Assembly: GCA_002344125.1 (NCBI GenBank)
Contig: DDTQ01000006.1
Coordinates: forward strand, 311,652 to 375,651
Direction: 5' to 3'
Source: Ignavibacteria bacterium UBA2360
GTDB taxonomy: Bacteria; Bacteroidota; Ignavibacteria; Tepidaquicellales; OLB5
DNA length: 64,000 nt
The notes beneath the pieces were generated by a model. It was given only the letters and a program-made list of their open reading frames with translations, had not been told where the DNA came from and made no database searches. Shown here in pieces: positions 1-7,091 of this stretch (within the stretch, counting starts at the first letter, position 1; each line of letters opens with the position of its first letter). A program made the position numbers and the translations under genes.

Positions 1-147
1 ATGCGTGAAAAGAAAATGGTATTTTATACAGATTTCTGGAAAAATATGATTGAAACATTAAAACAGGATAGCGAAAGATTACAAAGTTTGATCGAACGAA
101 ACGTGATCTTTGTATCTGCACCGGGTGAGTTAAGTAAATATATTTAA
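1..147 (+). CDS. C-terminal part of an unrecognised protein (5' end outside window)
   Basis: Frame 1 is open from the first base to a TAA at 145-147, giving 48 residues (MREKKMVFYTDFWKNMI..., ending ELSKYI). The first codon happens to be ATG, but the frame is open at the window edge, so the true start may lie further left. The peptide is hydrophilic and helical-looking with no recognised domain. It precedes the cupredoxin gene by 73 bases on the same strand. Function unknown. Confidence 0.4.
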   Translation: MREKKMVFYTDFWKNMIETLKQDSERLQSLIERNVIFVSAPGELSKYI

Positions 148-220
148 TCAACTTCAGAACTGAAACAATCAAATCTTTGTTGAATATGATACAAATTTTA
201 ATAACTAAAATAAGGAAAAT

Positions 221-850
221 ATGAAAAAATCTACACAAGTTTTCGCTTTTTTATTGCTGGCGTGGAGTTTTAATACATTCGCCACTACATGGAATGTAAA
301 TGTGCAGAATTTCTCTTTTTCACCGGCAAATCTGCCTAACGTATTTGTAGGAGATACAATTAAATGGACCTGGATAAACGGAGATCATCATACCACTACT
401 TCTGCTACCATACCCCAGGGCGCAGCAACTTGGGACGCTCCCCTGCATTCAGGTAACCAGGTATTTTCTTATGTTGTAACCGTTGCAGGAAGCTATCATT
501 ATGTTTGTACTCCTCACTTTCCGGGTATGGAAGGCGACTTTACAGCAAACATAATCGGTATATCGCAGATAGGAAGTGAAGTTCCGGTTAAATACAGTTT
601 GCTGCAGAACTATCCAAATCCGTTTAACCCTGTTACAAACATAGAATTCAGTGTACCAAAAGCTTCATTTGTAAAACTCACAGTAATGAACTTCCTGGGA
701 CAGCAAGTCGGCTCGCTTGTAAATGAACAGCTTGCCGCAGGAAATTACAGGTATGACTGGAATGCTTCTGATTTGCCAAGCGGCACTTACTTTTATAGAC
801 TTGAAACTGCTGAATTTTCTGAAACCAAAAAGATGATATTAATAAAGTAA
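221..850 (+). CDS. Secreted cupredoxin-like protein with T9SS sorting domain
   Basis: 209 residues. A signal peptide covers residues 1-21. Residues 23-112 form a plastocyanin-like (cupredoxin) domain. The type 1 copper ligands appear present: a His at 56 or 57, then Cys96, His99 and Met103 in the C-x2-H-x4-M loop (YVCTPHFPGM). Residues about 120-209 are a type A T9SS C-terminal domain with NYPNPFNP, the LPSGTYFYRL strand and a final KKMILIK. The expected role is a small copper electron carrier or copper-binding protein exported through the outer membrane by T9SS and then attached or released. A plausible AGGAAA ribosome site lies just upstream of the ATG, and a strong terminator follows the stop. 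The redox partner is not identifiable from context. Confidence 0.85.
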   Translation: MKKSTQVFAFLLLAWSFNTFATTWNVNVQNFSFSPANLPNVFVGDTIKWTWINGDHHTTTSATIPQGAATWDAPLHSGNQVFSYVVTVAGSYHYVCTPHFPGMEGDFTANIIGISQIGSEVPVKYSLLQNYPNPFNPVTNIEFSVPKASFVKLTVMNFLGQQVGSLVNEQLAAGNYRYDWNASDLPSGTYFYRLETAEFSETKKMILIK

Positions 851-872
851 AGAGTTTTGGCAATTACTTATT

Positions 873-910
873 AAAAAAAACACCGTGAATATTTTCATGG
901 TGTTTTTTTT
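873..910 (+). terminator. Rho-independent terminator after the cupredoxin gene
   Basis: A run of eight A, the stem CACCGTGAA, a short loop, TTCATGGTG (one G-U pair) and eight T. It lies 22 bases past the stop codon and closes the cupredoxin transcript. Confidence 0.85.
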
Positions 911-1016
911 ATAGAAATTTCTTCATTTCTGAACTATTCATAAACACCAAATTATCAATTTACTTTCATTTGTAAGTTTTTAGAATTAAATTAGATAAAT
1001 ACCGGGAGGAAAAGTT

Positions 1017-2294
1017 ATGATAAAAGTACTTACATTTTTAGTCTCAGTTATATTACTTCTTAATGTATCATTCGTAAATTCTCAATGGGTTGAGCTGAAT
1101 TCCGGTGTTTCCTCAAGGCTTAACTCACTCTCCTCAATTAAGGATCTTACAACGTGGGCCTGCGGAGCAGGCGGGACTGTTATCAAAAGCAGTAATATGG
1201 GTGATTCCTGGTCAAACGCAAACTCAGGCGAAATTCCTGTAAGCGCTAATTTGAATCACATTTTCTGTCTGGATGAAAACACTGTAATGATACTTGGCAA
1301 CGATCAAAATGCGACGAAACTATACTATACGGCTGATGGAGGAAATTCCTGGAGTGTTAAACATCAGCAGCCATCCTGCAAATTTAATGCTCTGCATTTC
1401 ATTGATCTTAACACAGGCATCTTGGTTGGCGATCCGGTGGGCGGAAGATGGTCAATTTGGAAAACTTTCAATGGTGGATCTACATGGGATTCAACGGGCT
1501 GTTACTTGCCGCAAAACGGAAATGAGAAAGGCTTTGCAAATGCACTTTGGGCTACCGGAAATAATATCTGGTTCGGTACGGATAATTTCAAAGTATATAA
1601 ATCGACTAATTTTGCAGCAAGCTGGCAGTTTCAGTCAACCGGAACTGAGAAGAAGTCGGCATCCTTATGGTTCGATTTCGATTTCAATATAGGACTAACT
1701 GGAGACCAAAGTTTAATAAGGACTTTGAACTACGGTAACACATGGTATCCGGAATCCTTACCCGGAAGCGGAAATATAATAAGTGTTACAGGCAGCGCCC
1801 ACAACAGGTTTAACTGGGCTATCAAAAGCGATAATAATATCTACCTGAACCCTCACAACAGTAACACGTGGATTTATGATTATTCAGCGCCTGACGGGAA
1901 TTATACTTACATAACCATAGAACGGAACGGGTACTTCAGCGGAGCGGTTTTTGCGCTGAGAGATAACGGCGGTATTTCGAGGACCTATTTCCTTTCACTT
2001 GGAATAAATACTATTTCATCGAATATTCCAAAGGATTATAAGCTGTATCAGAACTATCCTAATCCTTTTAATCCTGTAACTAAGTTCAGGTTTGATGTTA
2101 AAAAAGCCGGGAATGTTGAGTTGGTTATTTATGATAATACAGGAAAGTTAACAGAGAAACTTGTGAGCGGAACCATGGCACCGGGTACGTATGAAATTGA
2201 CTGGGATGCCTCCAAATTCTCAAGCGGAATATATTTCTGTAAATTTTCGGCAGGTAATTTCAGCGCATCAAGCAAAATGATACTCGTGAAGTAA
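1017..2294 (+). CDS. Secreted YCF48/BNR-type beta-propeller with T9SS sorting domain
   Basis: 425 residues with a signal peptide (1-22). The body, about 23-335, is built of propeller-like repeats of the 'photosystem II stability factor YCF48 / sialidase BNR' type, visible as recurring TxDGGxxW or NxGxTW turns (TADGGNSW, TFNGGSTW, NYGNTW). The end, about 343-425, is a T9SS sorting domain (NYPNPFNPVTKF ... SSGIYFCKF ... KMILVK). A clear ribosome site (GGGAGG) precedes the ATG. It resembles the propellers at 10.7 and 30.5 kb in design and is probably a surface or extracellular protein of unknown ligand. No enzymatic residues can be assigned. Confidence 0.8.
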   Translation: MIKVLTFLVSVILLLNVSFVNSQWVELNSGVSSRLNSLSSIKDLTTWACGAGGTVIKSSNMGDSWSNANSGEIPVSANLNHIFCLDENTVMILGNDQNATKLYYTADGGNSWSVKHQQPSCKFNALHFIDLNTGILVGDPVGGRWSIWKTFNGGSTWDSTGCYLPQNGNEKGFANALWATGNNIWFGTDNFKVYKSTNFAASWQFQSTGTEKKSASLWFDFDFNIGLTGDQSLIRTLNYGNTWYPESLPGSGNIISVTGSAHNRFNWAIKSDNNIYLNPHNSNTWIYDYSAPDGNYTYITIERNGYFSGAVFALRDNGGISRTYFLSLGINTISSNIPKDYKLYQNYPNPFNPVTKFRFDVKKAGNVELVIYDNTGKLTEKLVSGTMAPGTYEIDWDASKFSSGIYFCKFSAGNFSASSKMILVK

Positions 2295-2305
2295 AATTGT
2301 AAAAC

Positions 2306-2352
2306 AACCTTAAAGAAATCGTGGAATTTGTATGAATGATTTCTTCAAGGTT
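2306..2352. terminator. Stem-loop between convergent genes
   Basis: A 15-bp stem (2306-2320 against 2338-2352, one mismatch) with a 17-base loop sits between the T9SS propeller gene and the convergent small gene. Neither side has a long T run, so termination in either direction is only probable. Confidence 0.5.
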
Positions 2353-2381
2353 ATTAAAAATGTTTATATACTTCATCCGAA

Positions 2382-2780
2382 TTATTTTGAAACATTGAAT
2401 TTATTCTCCACGACATTTTCACCAGTATTAGTCAAAACATAAGCCTTCATTCCATCTTTTTTTTCCTTCGCCTCCATTAAAAGTCCCTTCTTAACTAGCA
2501 TGAAGAATTTGTATGCCAAGTTATCTTTAGGTACAGTTTCTTTTGCCTCTCTGTAGCCATCTTCCAGGTCTGAAACATTCATTGAATTAAGACCTTGATG
2601 TTTCTCAAGATAATAACAAATAGTTGCTGCTTTCTGAATGTCTTTTTGAGGATTTATTTCCAAGAAAAACTCTCTAAGAGATTGTTGTTTATGTATCTTA
2701 GCAGGTTTTTCAGCCAAAAGAGATTCTAAATCATTAACCCTAACTTCTAAATCTGCAATTCTTTTTTCAATGTCTAGCAC
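2382..2780 (-). CDS. Small protein with coiled coil and wHTH-like end, unrecognised
   Basis: 132 residues. Residues 1-30 form a leucine-heptad coiled coil (IEKRIADLEVRVNDLESLL). Residues about 48-132 look like a winged-helix fold ending in a beta wing (KKDGMKAYVLTNTGENVV). The start is GTG at 2780, immediately after the TAA of the upstream gene and preceded by GGAGG inside that gene's tail, so the two are translationally coupled. It is last in a minus-strand run of small genes (2382-4426) that share the pattern of helical N-terminus and wHTH-like C-terminus. No family is recognised. A DNA-binding or regulatory role is inferred only. Confidence 0.65.
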   Translation of the reverse strand: MLDIEKRIADLEVRVNDLESLLAEKPAKIHKQQSLREFFLEINPQKDIQKAATICYYLEKHQGLNSMNVSDLEDGYREAKETVPKDNLAYKFFMLVKKGLLMEAKEKKDGMKAYVLTNTGENVVENKFNVSK

Positions 2781-3329
2781 TTAGACCTCCTTCTTGTTTT
2801 CATTTAATAGTTCTTGTATTAACTTCAATCCTACAACTTGACATGGAAGAGTTATCTTGTATTCAAAATTCTTACTACCATTTTTGTTTTTAGGTATGAA
2901 CAATTCAACATTATTTTTGAAAATTCTGCTTAAATGTCTATTATGCTTAATACCTAAGGATTCAATTCTGTGGAGTAATTCCCTTGTATCAATTATATCC
3001 CTATTGAAAATAAAATATCGCAAAACTGGAAAGATAATTGATGCTTTGTACATTTTATCGGCATCATTTTTCCCTGAAATTGGTTTTAATAAAGCTATAT
3101 CATCTCCATCAATTTCAACGATCATACGTAACTGATTCTCAGGTAAATCTAGTTTTTCGGCTAGCTTATTTAAACTTGGTCTGCTTATTTCTCTCTCATT
3201 GGAATAATTAAGGTGAGTTCTAAAACCCCAATTTGTTTTTGTATTGCCACCACTTATAAATTCCGTCCGCCTTAGTAAGACATCTAGCTTGTCGTTAATT
3301 TCTTTTAAAACTAATTCTTGTACTTCCAT
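2781..3329 (-). CDS. Unrecognised protein, paralogue of its upstream neighbour
   Basis: 182 residues, rich in charged residues, no signal peptide or membrane segment. From residue about 50 it aligns with the upstream gene (3342-3875): SLNKLAEKLDLPENQLRMI against SISKLAEALNTTDEQLKLI, then IFNRDIIDTRELLHRIESLG against LFKRDYLPTKDLISQLENHG, then YKIT near the end. The pattern suggests an HTH followed by a winged helix. An upstream AGGAG-like site (AAAGGAGAA) supports the ATG. It is 12 bases downstream of its paralogue and abuts the GTG of the next gene, so it belongs to one operon. Function unknown. Confidence 0.7.
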   Translation of the reverse strand: MEVQELVLKEINDKLDVLLRRTEFISGGNTKTNWGFRTHLNYSNEREISRPSLNKLAEKLDLPENQLRMIVEIDGDDIALLKPISGKNDADKMYKASIIFPVLRYFIFNRDIIDTRELLHRIESLGIKHNRHLSRIFKNNVELFIPKNKNGSKNFEYKITLPCQVVGLKLIQELLNENKKEV

Positions 3330-3341
3330 ATAAATTCTCCT

Positions 3342-3875
3342 TTAGTTTGTACTTTTTAACATTTGCTTTAAGATTTCTTTCCCTTTTATGAGCCCAGGTG
3401 TTGTGATTTTATAAACATAATCTGAACTTCCCTTCTTCCCTTTTGCAACAACATGCTCAGTGAAAGCTTTTAAAGTTCTATTAAGATTACTTTTATCTAT
3501 CCCGTGATTCTCCAATTGACTAATTAAATCCTTTGTGGGCAAGTAATCTCTTTTAAATAAGTAATTTGAAATGGTTAAAATACATATCGTCATTATATAT
3601 TGCTTCTCAGGCAGTTTAGCTGCCTCAATATTTTTAATTATACGAAAATCATTAGCATCTAAGTCCAAAATCAATTTTAGCTGCTCATCTGTCGTATTCA
3701 ACGCTTCTGCCAACTTACTTATTGAGCCCGTACTCTCTTTGTTGACTATTGACATTTCAACTGCTTTTTGTTCAATTGTAGATTTCAAAATGAAATCTTC
3801 AATAACTTTGAATCTGCGGCTAAGTTCACTAGTTATTTTTAACAAGTGTTCTAATTTTTCATTTTCTTGAGTCAT
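3342..3875 (-). CDS. Unrecognised protein, paralogue of its downstream neighbour
   Basis: The frame is open up to an ATG at 3932, but the better start is the ATG at 3875 (MTQENEKLEHLLKI...), preceded by AAGGAATGGG. That gives 177 residues. It has an N-terminal helical, coiled-coil-like part (1-45), then the segment SISKLAEALNTTDEQLKLI shared with the downstream gene, and a C-terminal winged-helix-like part ending in YVYKITTPGLIKGKEIL. It is the first gene of the tightly packed trio 3875-2382. No domain family is recognised. The likely role is DNA- or RNA-binding by fold resemblance only. Confidence 0.65.
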   Translation of the reverse strand: MTQENEKLEHLLKITSELSRRFKVIEDFILKSTIEQKAVEMSIVNKESTGSISKLAEALNTTDEQLKLILDLDANDFRIIKNIEAAKLPEKQYIMTICILTISNYLFKRDYLPTKDLISQLENHGIDKSNLNRTLKAFTEHVVAKGKKGSSDYVYKITTPGLIKGKEILKQMLKSTN

Positions 3876-4012
3876 TTTCCCATTCCTTTTTAAAAGTTTA
3901 ATCAATTTACTACAATTCAAAAGTATTGTCAAGTCTTTAATCTACTACCACTTCATACTGACGATATCGTGACAATCTCATTTGCATAGAGATTGCAGTG
4001 TATTTCTAAAGT

Positions 4013-4426
4013 TCAGCTTGTTTTTTGCACTATCTCTGATACAATAGCTTTTATTCGAGGCAATGCGATGTAATGTGCGACAGACCCTCTCTCGCCACCC
4101 TCTGTTTTTATTTGGTGTACCTTATGAGCATCTCTTAATTTCTTTAAACCCGGGAGCAGCGAACCCTTTGGCATTGTTAGCTCTGCCATGAATTCAGCGT
4201 TAGAGACTGCGTCACTTACAACAAGGCCTGCTTCTTTTGCATATGTTTTGCCAATCATATATAGTATAAGTTGTTCCTCCCCAGTCAGTTTTTCTACATT
4301 CAGTAGTTGTATAGCACCTGCCGGAGTAATTCTTAAGTATTTCTTAATCTGATCAAAACTTTCTTCCAATAGGCGAGATGAGTCTATTGTGAGCTCTTCA
4401 AGTATCTTGTCTTTCAATGTTTTCAT
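4013..4426 (-). CDS. Small wHTH-like protein, unrecognised
   Basis: 137 residues. Helical N-terminus (MKTLKDKILEELTIDSSRLLEESFDQI), then a segment consistent with HTH plus wing (EFMAELTMPKGSLLPGLKKLRD ... KTEGGERGSVAHYIALPRIKAIVSEIV). It has the same general build as the three genes downstream but is separated from them by about 137 bases. Its last 105 bases are duplicated almost exactly 600 bases upstream (4636-4740), so this gene has been partly copied. No family recognised. Confidence 0.6.
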   Translation of the reverse strand: MKTLKDKILEELTIDSSRLLEESFDQIKKYLRITPAGAIQLLNVEKLTGEEQLILYMIGKTYAKEAGLVVSDAVSNAEFMAELTMPKGSLLPGLKKLRDAHKVHQIKTEGGERGSVAHYIALPRIKAIVSEIVQKTS

Positions 4427-4635
4427 AATTTTTATAGTGAAGTTATTAAAACGATTATATACCTTACAAATATACTCTTTTTGTTCTTAAATTCCAATAA
4501 TCTTATTGCGATGTTATAATCTGGATGAAATCCCAATAAACTATGATCGTAAGTATTGCTCATTATGATGTTGTATGAATATCTAGTTATGTTATAGATT
4601 ATTCTATGTACATAGGGGTCTGGTCATTTTTCCTG

Positions 4636-4740
4636 CTATCTCTGATACAATAGCTTTTATTCGAGGCAATGCGATGTAATGTGCGACAGACCCTCTCTCG
4701 CCACCCTCTGTTTTTATTTGATGTACTATATGAGCATCTC
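4636..4740 (-). pseudogene. Detached copy of the 3' end of the 4013-4426 gene
   Basis: 4636-4740 matches 4030-4134 over 105 bases without gaps and with three mismatches (102/105). Both copies lie in the same orientation. The copied segment codes for the wing region of the small wHTH-like protein, but no matching 5' part is visible next to it, so this is a gene fragment left by a duplication with deletion or by gene replacement. Confidence 0.8.
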
Positions 4741-4809
4741 GTGTAATTGAGTTGCAAGGGTTGAAGAATCAGGAATTCCAGTTTAAATGATATATTTTGT
4801 AAAAGTTTA

Positions 4810-4837
4810 AAAAAGCGTTATTTCCATAACGCTTTTT
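4810..4837 (-). terminator. Rho-independent terminator
   Basis: A perfect 12-bp stem (AAAAAGCGTTAT / ATAACGCTTTTT) with a TTCC loop. It lies 24 bases beyond the stop of the minus-strand DUF1579 gene and ends that operon. Confidence 0.85.
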
Positions 4838-4861
4838 AGGGGCCTCGTTACCTGTTGTAAA

Positions 4862-5428
4862 TTATTTTTTATAAGTCATTTTTACAATTGCTGTTTCTGT
4901 TTTATCCGGCTTAATGAATATAACATCACATTTAATTTCAGCATCGCTTACAAACTCAAACACAAACTTGTAATCCTGCATACTTGTTGTTTTCCCCGAA
5001 GGGTCAAGAGTTGAACCGTATAAAGTCATAACCTTCGTGTCATTATCATATTTACCCTCACCCGTAACCGCATAAGTGCCGAATTCATCAATGCCGTAAT
5101 AGGTATATTTGTTTATCCTCCGGTCATACCCCATGATACTCAGGCTTGTAAAATTCGTTCCTGCAAATTCAACTGACTGCTCAAAACTTAGAAACCGGTT
5201 TCCCAATATCATTTTGCCTTCAGCGAAACCTTTGGAGCCTATCATAGCATCACCACCGATGCTGTATTTGAACTCAACGTTCCATTTGCCTTCAAGCTTT
5301 TTTATGAGCTCATGTTCAGGCGCGGGACCCGCAATCTTCATTGCCTCATCTTCATCTGACTGTGTGAAAATATTGGCGGAGTATAACAAAAAAAGCAAAA
5401 GTACCCAATATATCCTGCGTGTTTTCAT
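4862..5428 (-). CDS. Exported DUF1579 family protein
   Basis: 188 residues with a signal peptide (1-22, ending IFTQS). The remainder matches the DUF1579 pattern: HELIKKLEGKWNVEFKY near the start, then GKMILGNRFLSFEQ, SLSIMGYDRRINKYTYYGIDEFGTY, and a lipocalin-like strand series to the end (TAIVKMTYKK). DUF1579 has no agreed biochemical function. It lies 8 bases after a second DUF1579 gene that lacks the signal peptide, so the pair looks like one exported and one cytoplasmic version. They are the last genes of the LuxR-DUF4199-DUF1579 operon. Confidence 0.8.
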   Translation of the reverse strand: MKTRRIYWVLLLFLLYSANIFTQSDEDEAMKIAGPAPEHELIKKLEGKWNVEFKYSIGGDAMIGSKGFAEGKMILGNRFLSFEQSVEFAGTNFTSLSIMGYDRRINKYTYYGIDEFGTYAVTGEGKYDNDTKVMTLYGSTLDPSGKTTSMQDYKFVFEFVSDAEIKCDVIFIKPDKTETAIVKMTYKK

Positions 5429-5436
5429 AATTCAGA

Positions 5437-5937
5437 TTATTTTTTTCTTTTATAAATGATTTCTGTAGCTTTTGCTTCATCACCAGTTGGAGTAACATTG
5501 TAGGCGGTTAAGATCACATTATCCTTATCGATAATTTGCATTTCGCTCCTCCAGCCCCATTTTTCTGTGCCTTCTTCGTTGGTATCGTAGTGACCCATAA
5601 CATTGTAGCTTTCTGCGCCGGGTTTGCTCTCAGAATGCATAATTGCAGTTCCCATATGAAAGCTGTCTATCCACGCGGATTGAAAAATTCCTCTCATGCA
5701 ATCGAAACCGTAAATCGAGATACCTTCAAGGGTTTTACCCTGCATAGAGCCGTTATATTCATGCAGCAAAAATCTGCCGCCAAGTACGGAACTGAATTTT
5801 CCGCTTACCGGCGATTCATCCCCGATAACATCCGGCTCAAACCATGTTTTGGCTGTGCCTTCCCACTCCCCTGCCAGTTCCATAAACTTCTTATGTACGC
5901 CGTTTGATACTGATTCACTGAATTTAAATTTTGCCAT
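5437..5937 (-). CDS. Cytoplasmic DUF1579 family protein
   Basis: 166 residues, no signal peptide. It carries the DUF1579 signature blocks: FMELAGEWEGTAKTWFEP, SSVLGGRFLLHEYNG, LEGISIYGFDCMRGIFQSAWID, and the closing strand KATEIIYKRKK. It sits between the DUF4199 membrane protein gene and the exported DUF1579 gene with short gaps (24 and 8 bases), all co-directional. This combination recurs in Bacteroidota and may serve lipid or small-molecule stress handling, but the substrate is unknown. Confidence 0.8.
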   Translation of the reverse strand: MAKFKFSESVSNGVHKKFMELAGEWEGTAKTWFEPDVIGDESPVSGKFSSVLGGRFLLHEYNGSMQGKTLEGISIYGFDCMRGIFQSAWIDSFHMGTAIMHSESKPGAESYNVMGHYDTNEEGTEKWGWRSEMQIIDKDNVILTAYNVTPTGDEAKATEIIYKRKK

Positions 5938-5961
5938 TTCAAGTTATTAATTAGTTATTAA

Positions 5962-6507
5962 TTATACCGTGTTTTCAATAATAGGAATTTTCTTCTTTAA
6001 AATAATAGCAGTCACAAGGCTTATTACCACGCCAATCATAAATACAGTCAAAAGCATAACGAATGATTGCAGGTAAGGATTGTTCCACAAAGTGGATTCT
6101 TTATCAAATTCCTCAAGCTGCCGCGATATTACTTCCTGGGTCTGCCCGCTGGTTTTAATTTTTTCGCGGTATATCTCAATCATTTTTCCGCTGAGATCAG
6201 GTGCGATGGCTGTATACAGAAAGTATACATAAATGCCGAAGATAATTGCAGCTACTGCTGATATTCCCATTCCAAGTGTAAAAGCTTTGCCGAATGTTAT
6301 CTTACCGCCGAGAACTTTATCTCTGTAAGCCTTTACACCAAAGAATATGGCAGTCAGAGCAATAAGCATACTGCTATAGCCTATTATCTCTCCTGTTTCC
6401 CACATTTCCGCCGAAAAATTCTTCATGAAAAGCATATGTGAGAGCAAAAATAGAACTGTTAGAATTCCGCCTGCTATCAGACCATAAAACAGAATCTTTT
6501 TACCCAT
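5962..6507 (-). CDS. DUF4199 integral membrane protein
   Basis: The frame is open to an ATG at 6540, but MGKKILFYGLIAGGILTVLF at 6507 is the more typical start, giving 181 residues. Four membrane segments are visible (about 5-25, 40-58, 75-98 and 143-165), with a polar loop of about 40 residues (MIEIYREKIKTSG...) before the last. This matches the DUF4199 layout. It stands between a membrane-bound LuxR-type regulator gene and the DUF1579 genes. Function unknown; the linkage suggests a membrane-associated sensing or stress role. Confidence 0.75.
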   Translation of the reverse strand: MGKKILFYGLIAGGILTVLFLLSHMLFMKNFSAEMWETGEIIGYSSMLIALTAIFFGVKAYRDKVLGGKITFGKAFTLGMGISAVAAIIFGIYVYFLYTAIAPDLSGKMIEIYREKIKTSGQTQEVISRQLEEFDKESTLWNNPYLQSFVMLLTVFMIGVVISLVTAIILKKKIPIIENTV

Positions 6508-6593
6508 AATTAGTAATATTAAATTATTAAATGAGTACAAAATTAGCCTTAAAAACCGCCTGAACCTTCACCCGAAAGTATGAAAATTGATAA

Positions 6594-7079
6594 CTAAGGT
6601 ACTATTTGCAGTTGTTTTGCGATTTCTATCGCCTGTGTGCGCCTCTTAACGCCCAGCTTTGAATAGATGCTGTTTGTGTGGGATTTTATTGTATTAAGCG
6701 ATAGATACAATTTGTCTGCAATTTCCTGGTTCGTTAGTCCCGCTGAGATGAGCCTCAGTACTTCTGCTTCCCTTGCGCTTAATTCCATTTCTTTTGGTAA
6801 TGATACCGATCTTAACGGAGTATTAACGGGATTTTGCTTCTTGCCAAACCTGATACCTAAATATATCCCCAATCCAAGGAAAATAACGGCTACAAGAGCA
6901 ATGTAAATATCAGTGCGAAGTTTATAAGCAAAGTGATAGTACTCAAAAGTTTTAAGGGCTGCTATCGCTAAAGCTAAAAGGAGTCCCATAAATATAACAT
7001 ATTTATAAAACTCCTTTTTACTTCTTTTTGCTCTGCTTGTTTTTACTGCGGATTTCTTAGTTAACTCCATTATATTCAA
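6594..7079 (-). CDS. Membrane-anchored LuxR-family transcriptional regulator
   Basis: 161 residues. A basic N-terminus (residues 5-25) leads to two membrane segments (about 27-45 and 59-77). A LuxR-type HTH lies at about 97-158, with the classic blocks LSAREAEVLRLISAGLTNQE, IADKLYLSLNTIKSHTNSIY and SKLGVKRRTQAIEIA. It is first in an operon with DUF4199 and two DUF1579 genes, which it probably controls. No receiver or ligand-binding domain is present, so the signal may be sensed by the membrane part or by the DUF4199 partner. Confidence 0.85.
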   Translation of the reverse strand: MNIMELTKKSAVKTSRAKRSKKEFYKYVIFMGLLLALAIAALKTFEYYHFAYKLRTDIYIALVAVIFLGLGIYLGIRFGKKQNPVNTPLRSVSLPKEMELSAREAEVLRLISAGLTNQEIADKLYLSLNTIKSHTNSIYSKLGVKRRTQAIEIAKQLQIVP

Positions 7080-7091
7080 CTAAGATAGTCG

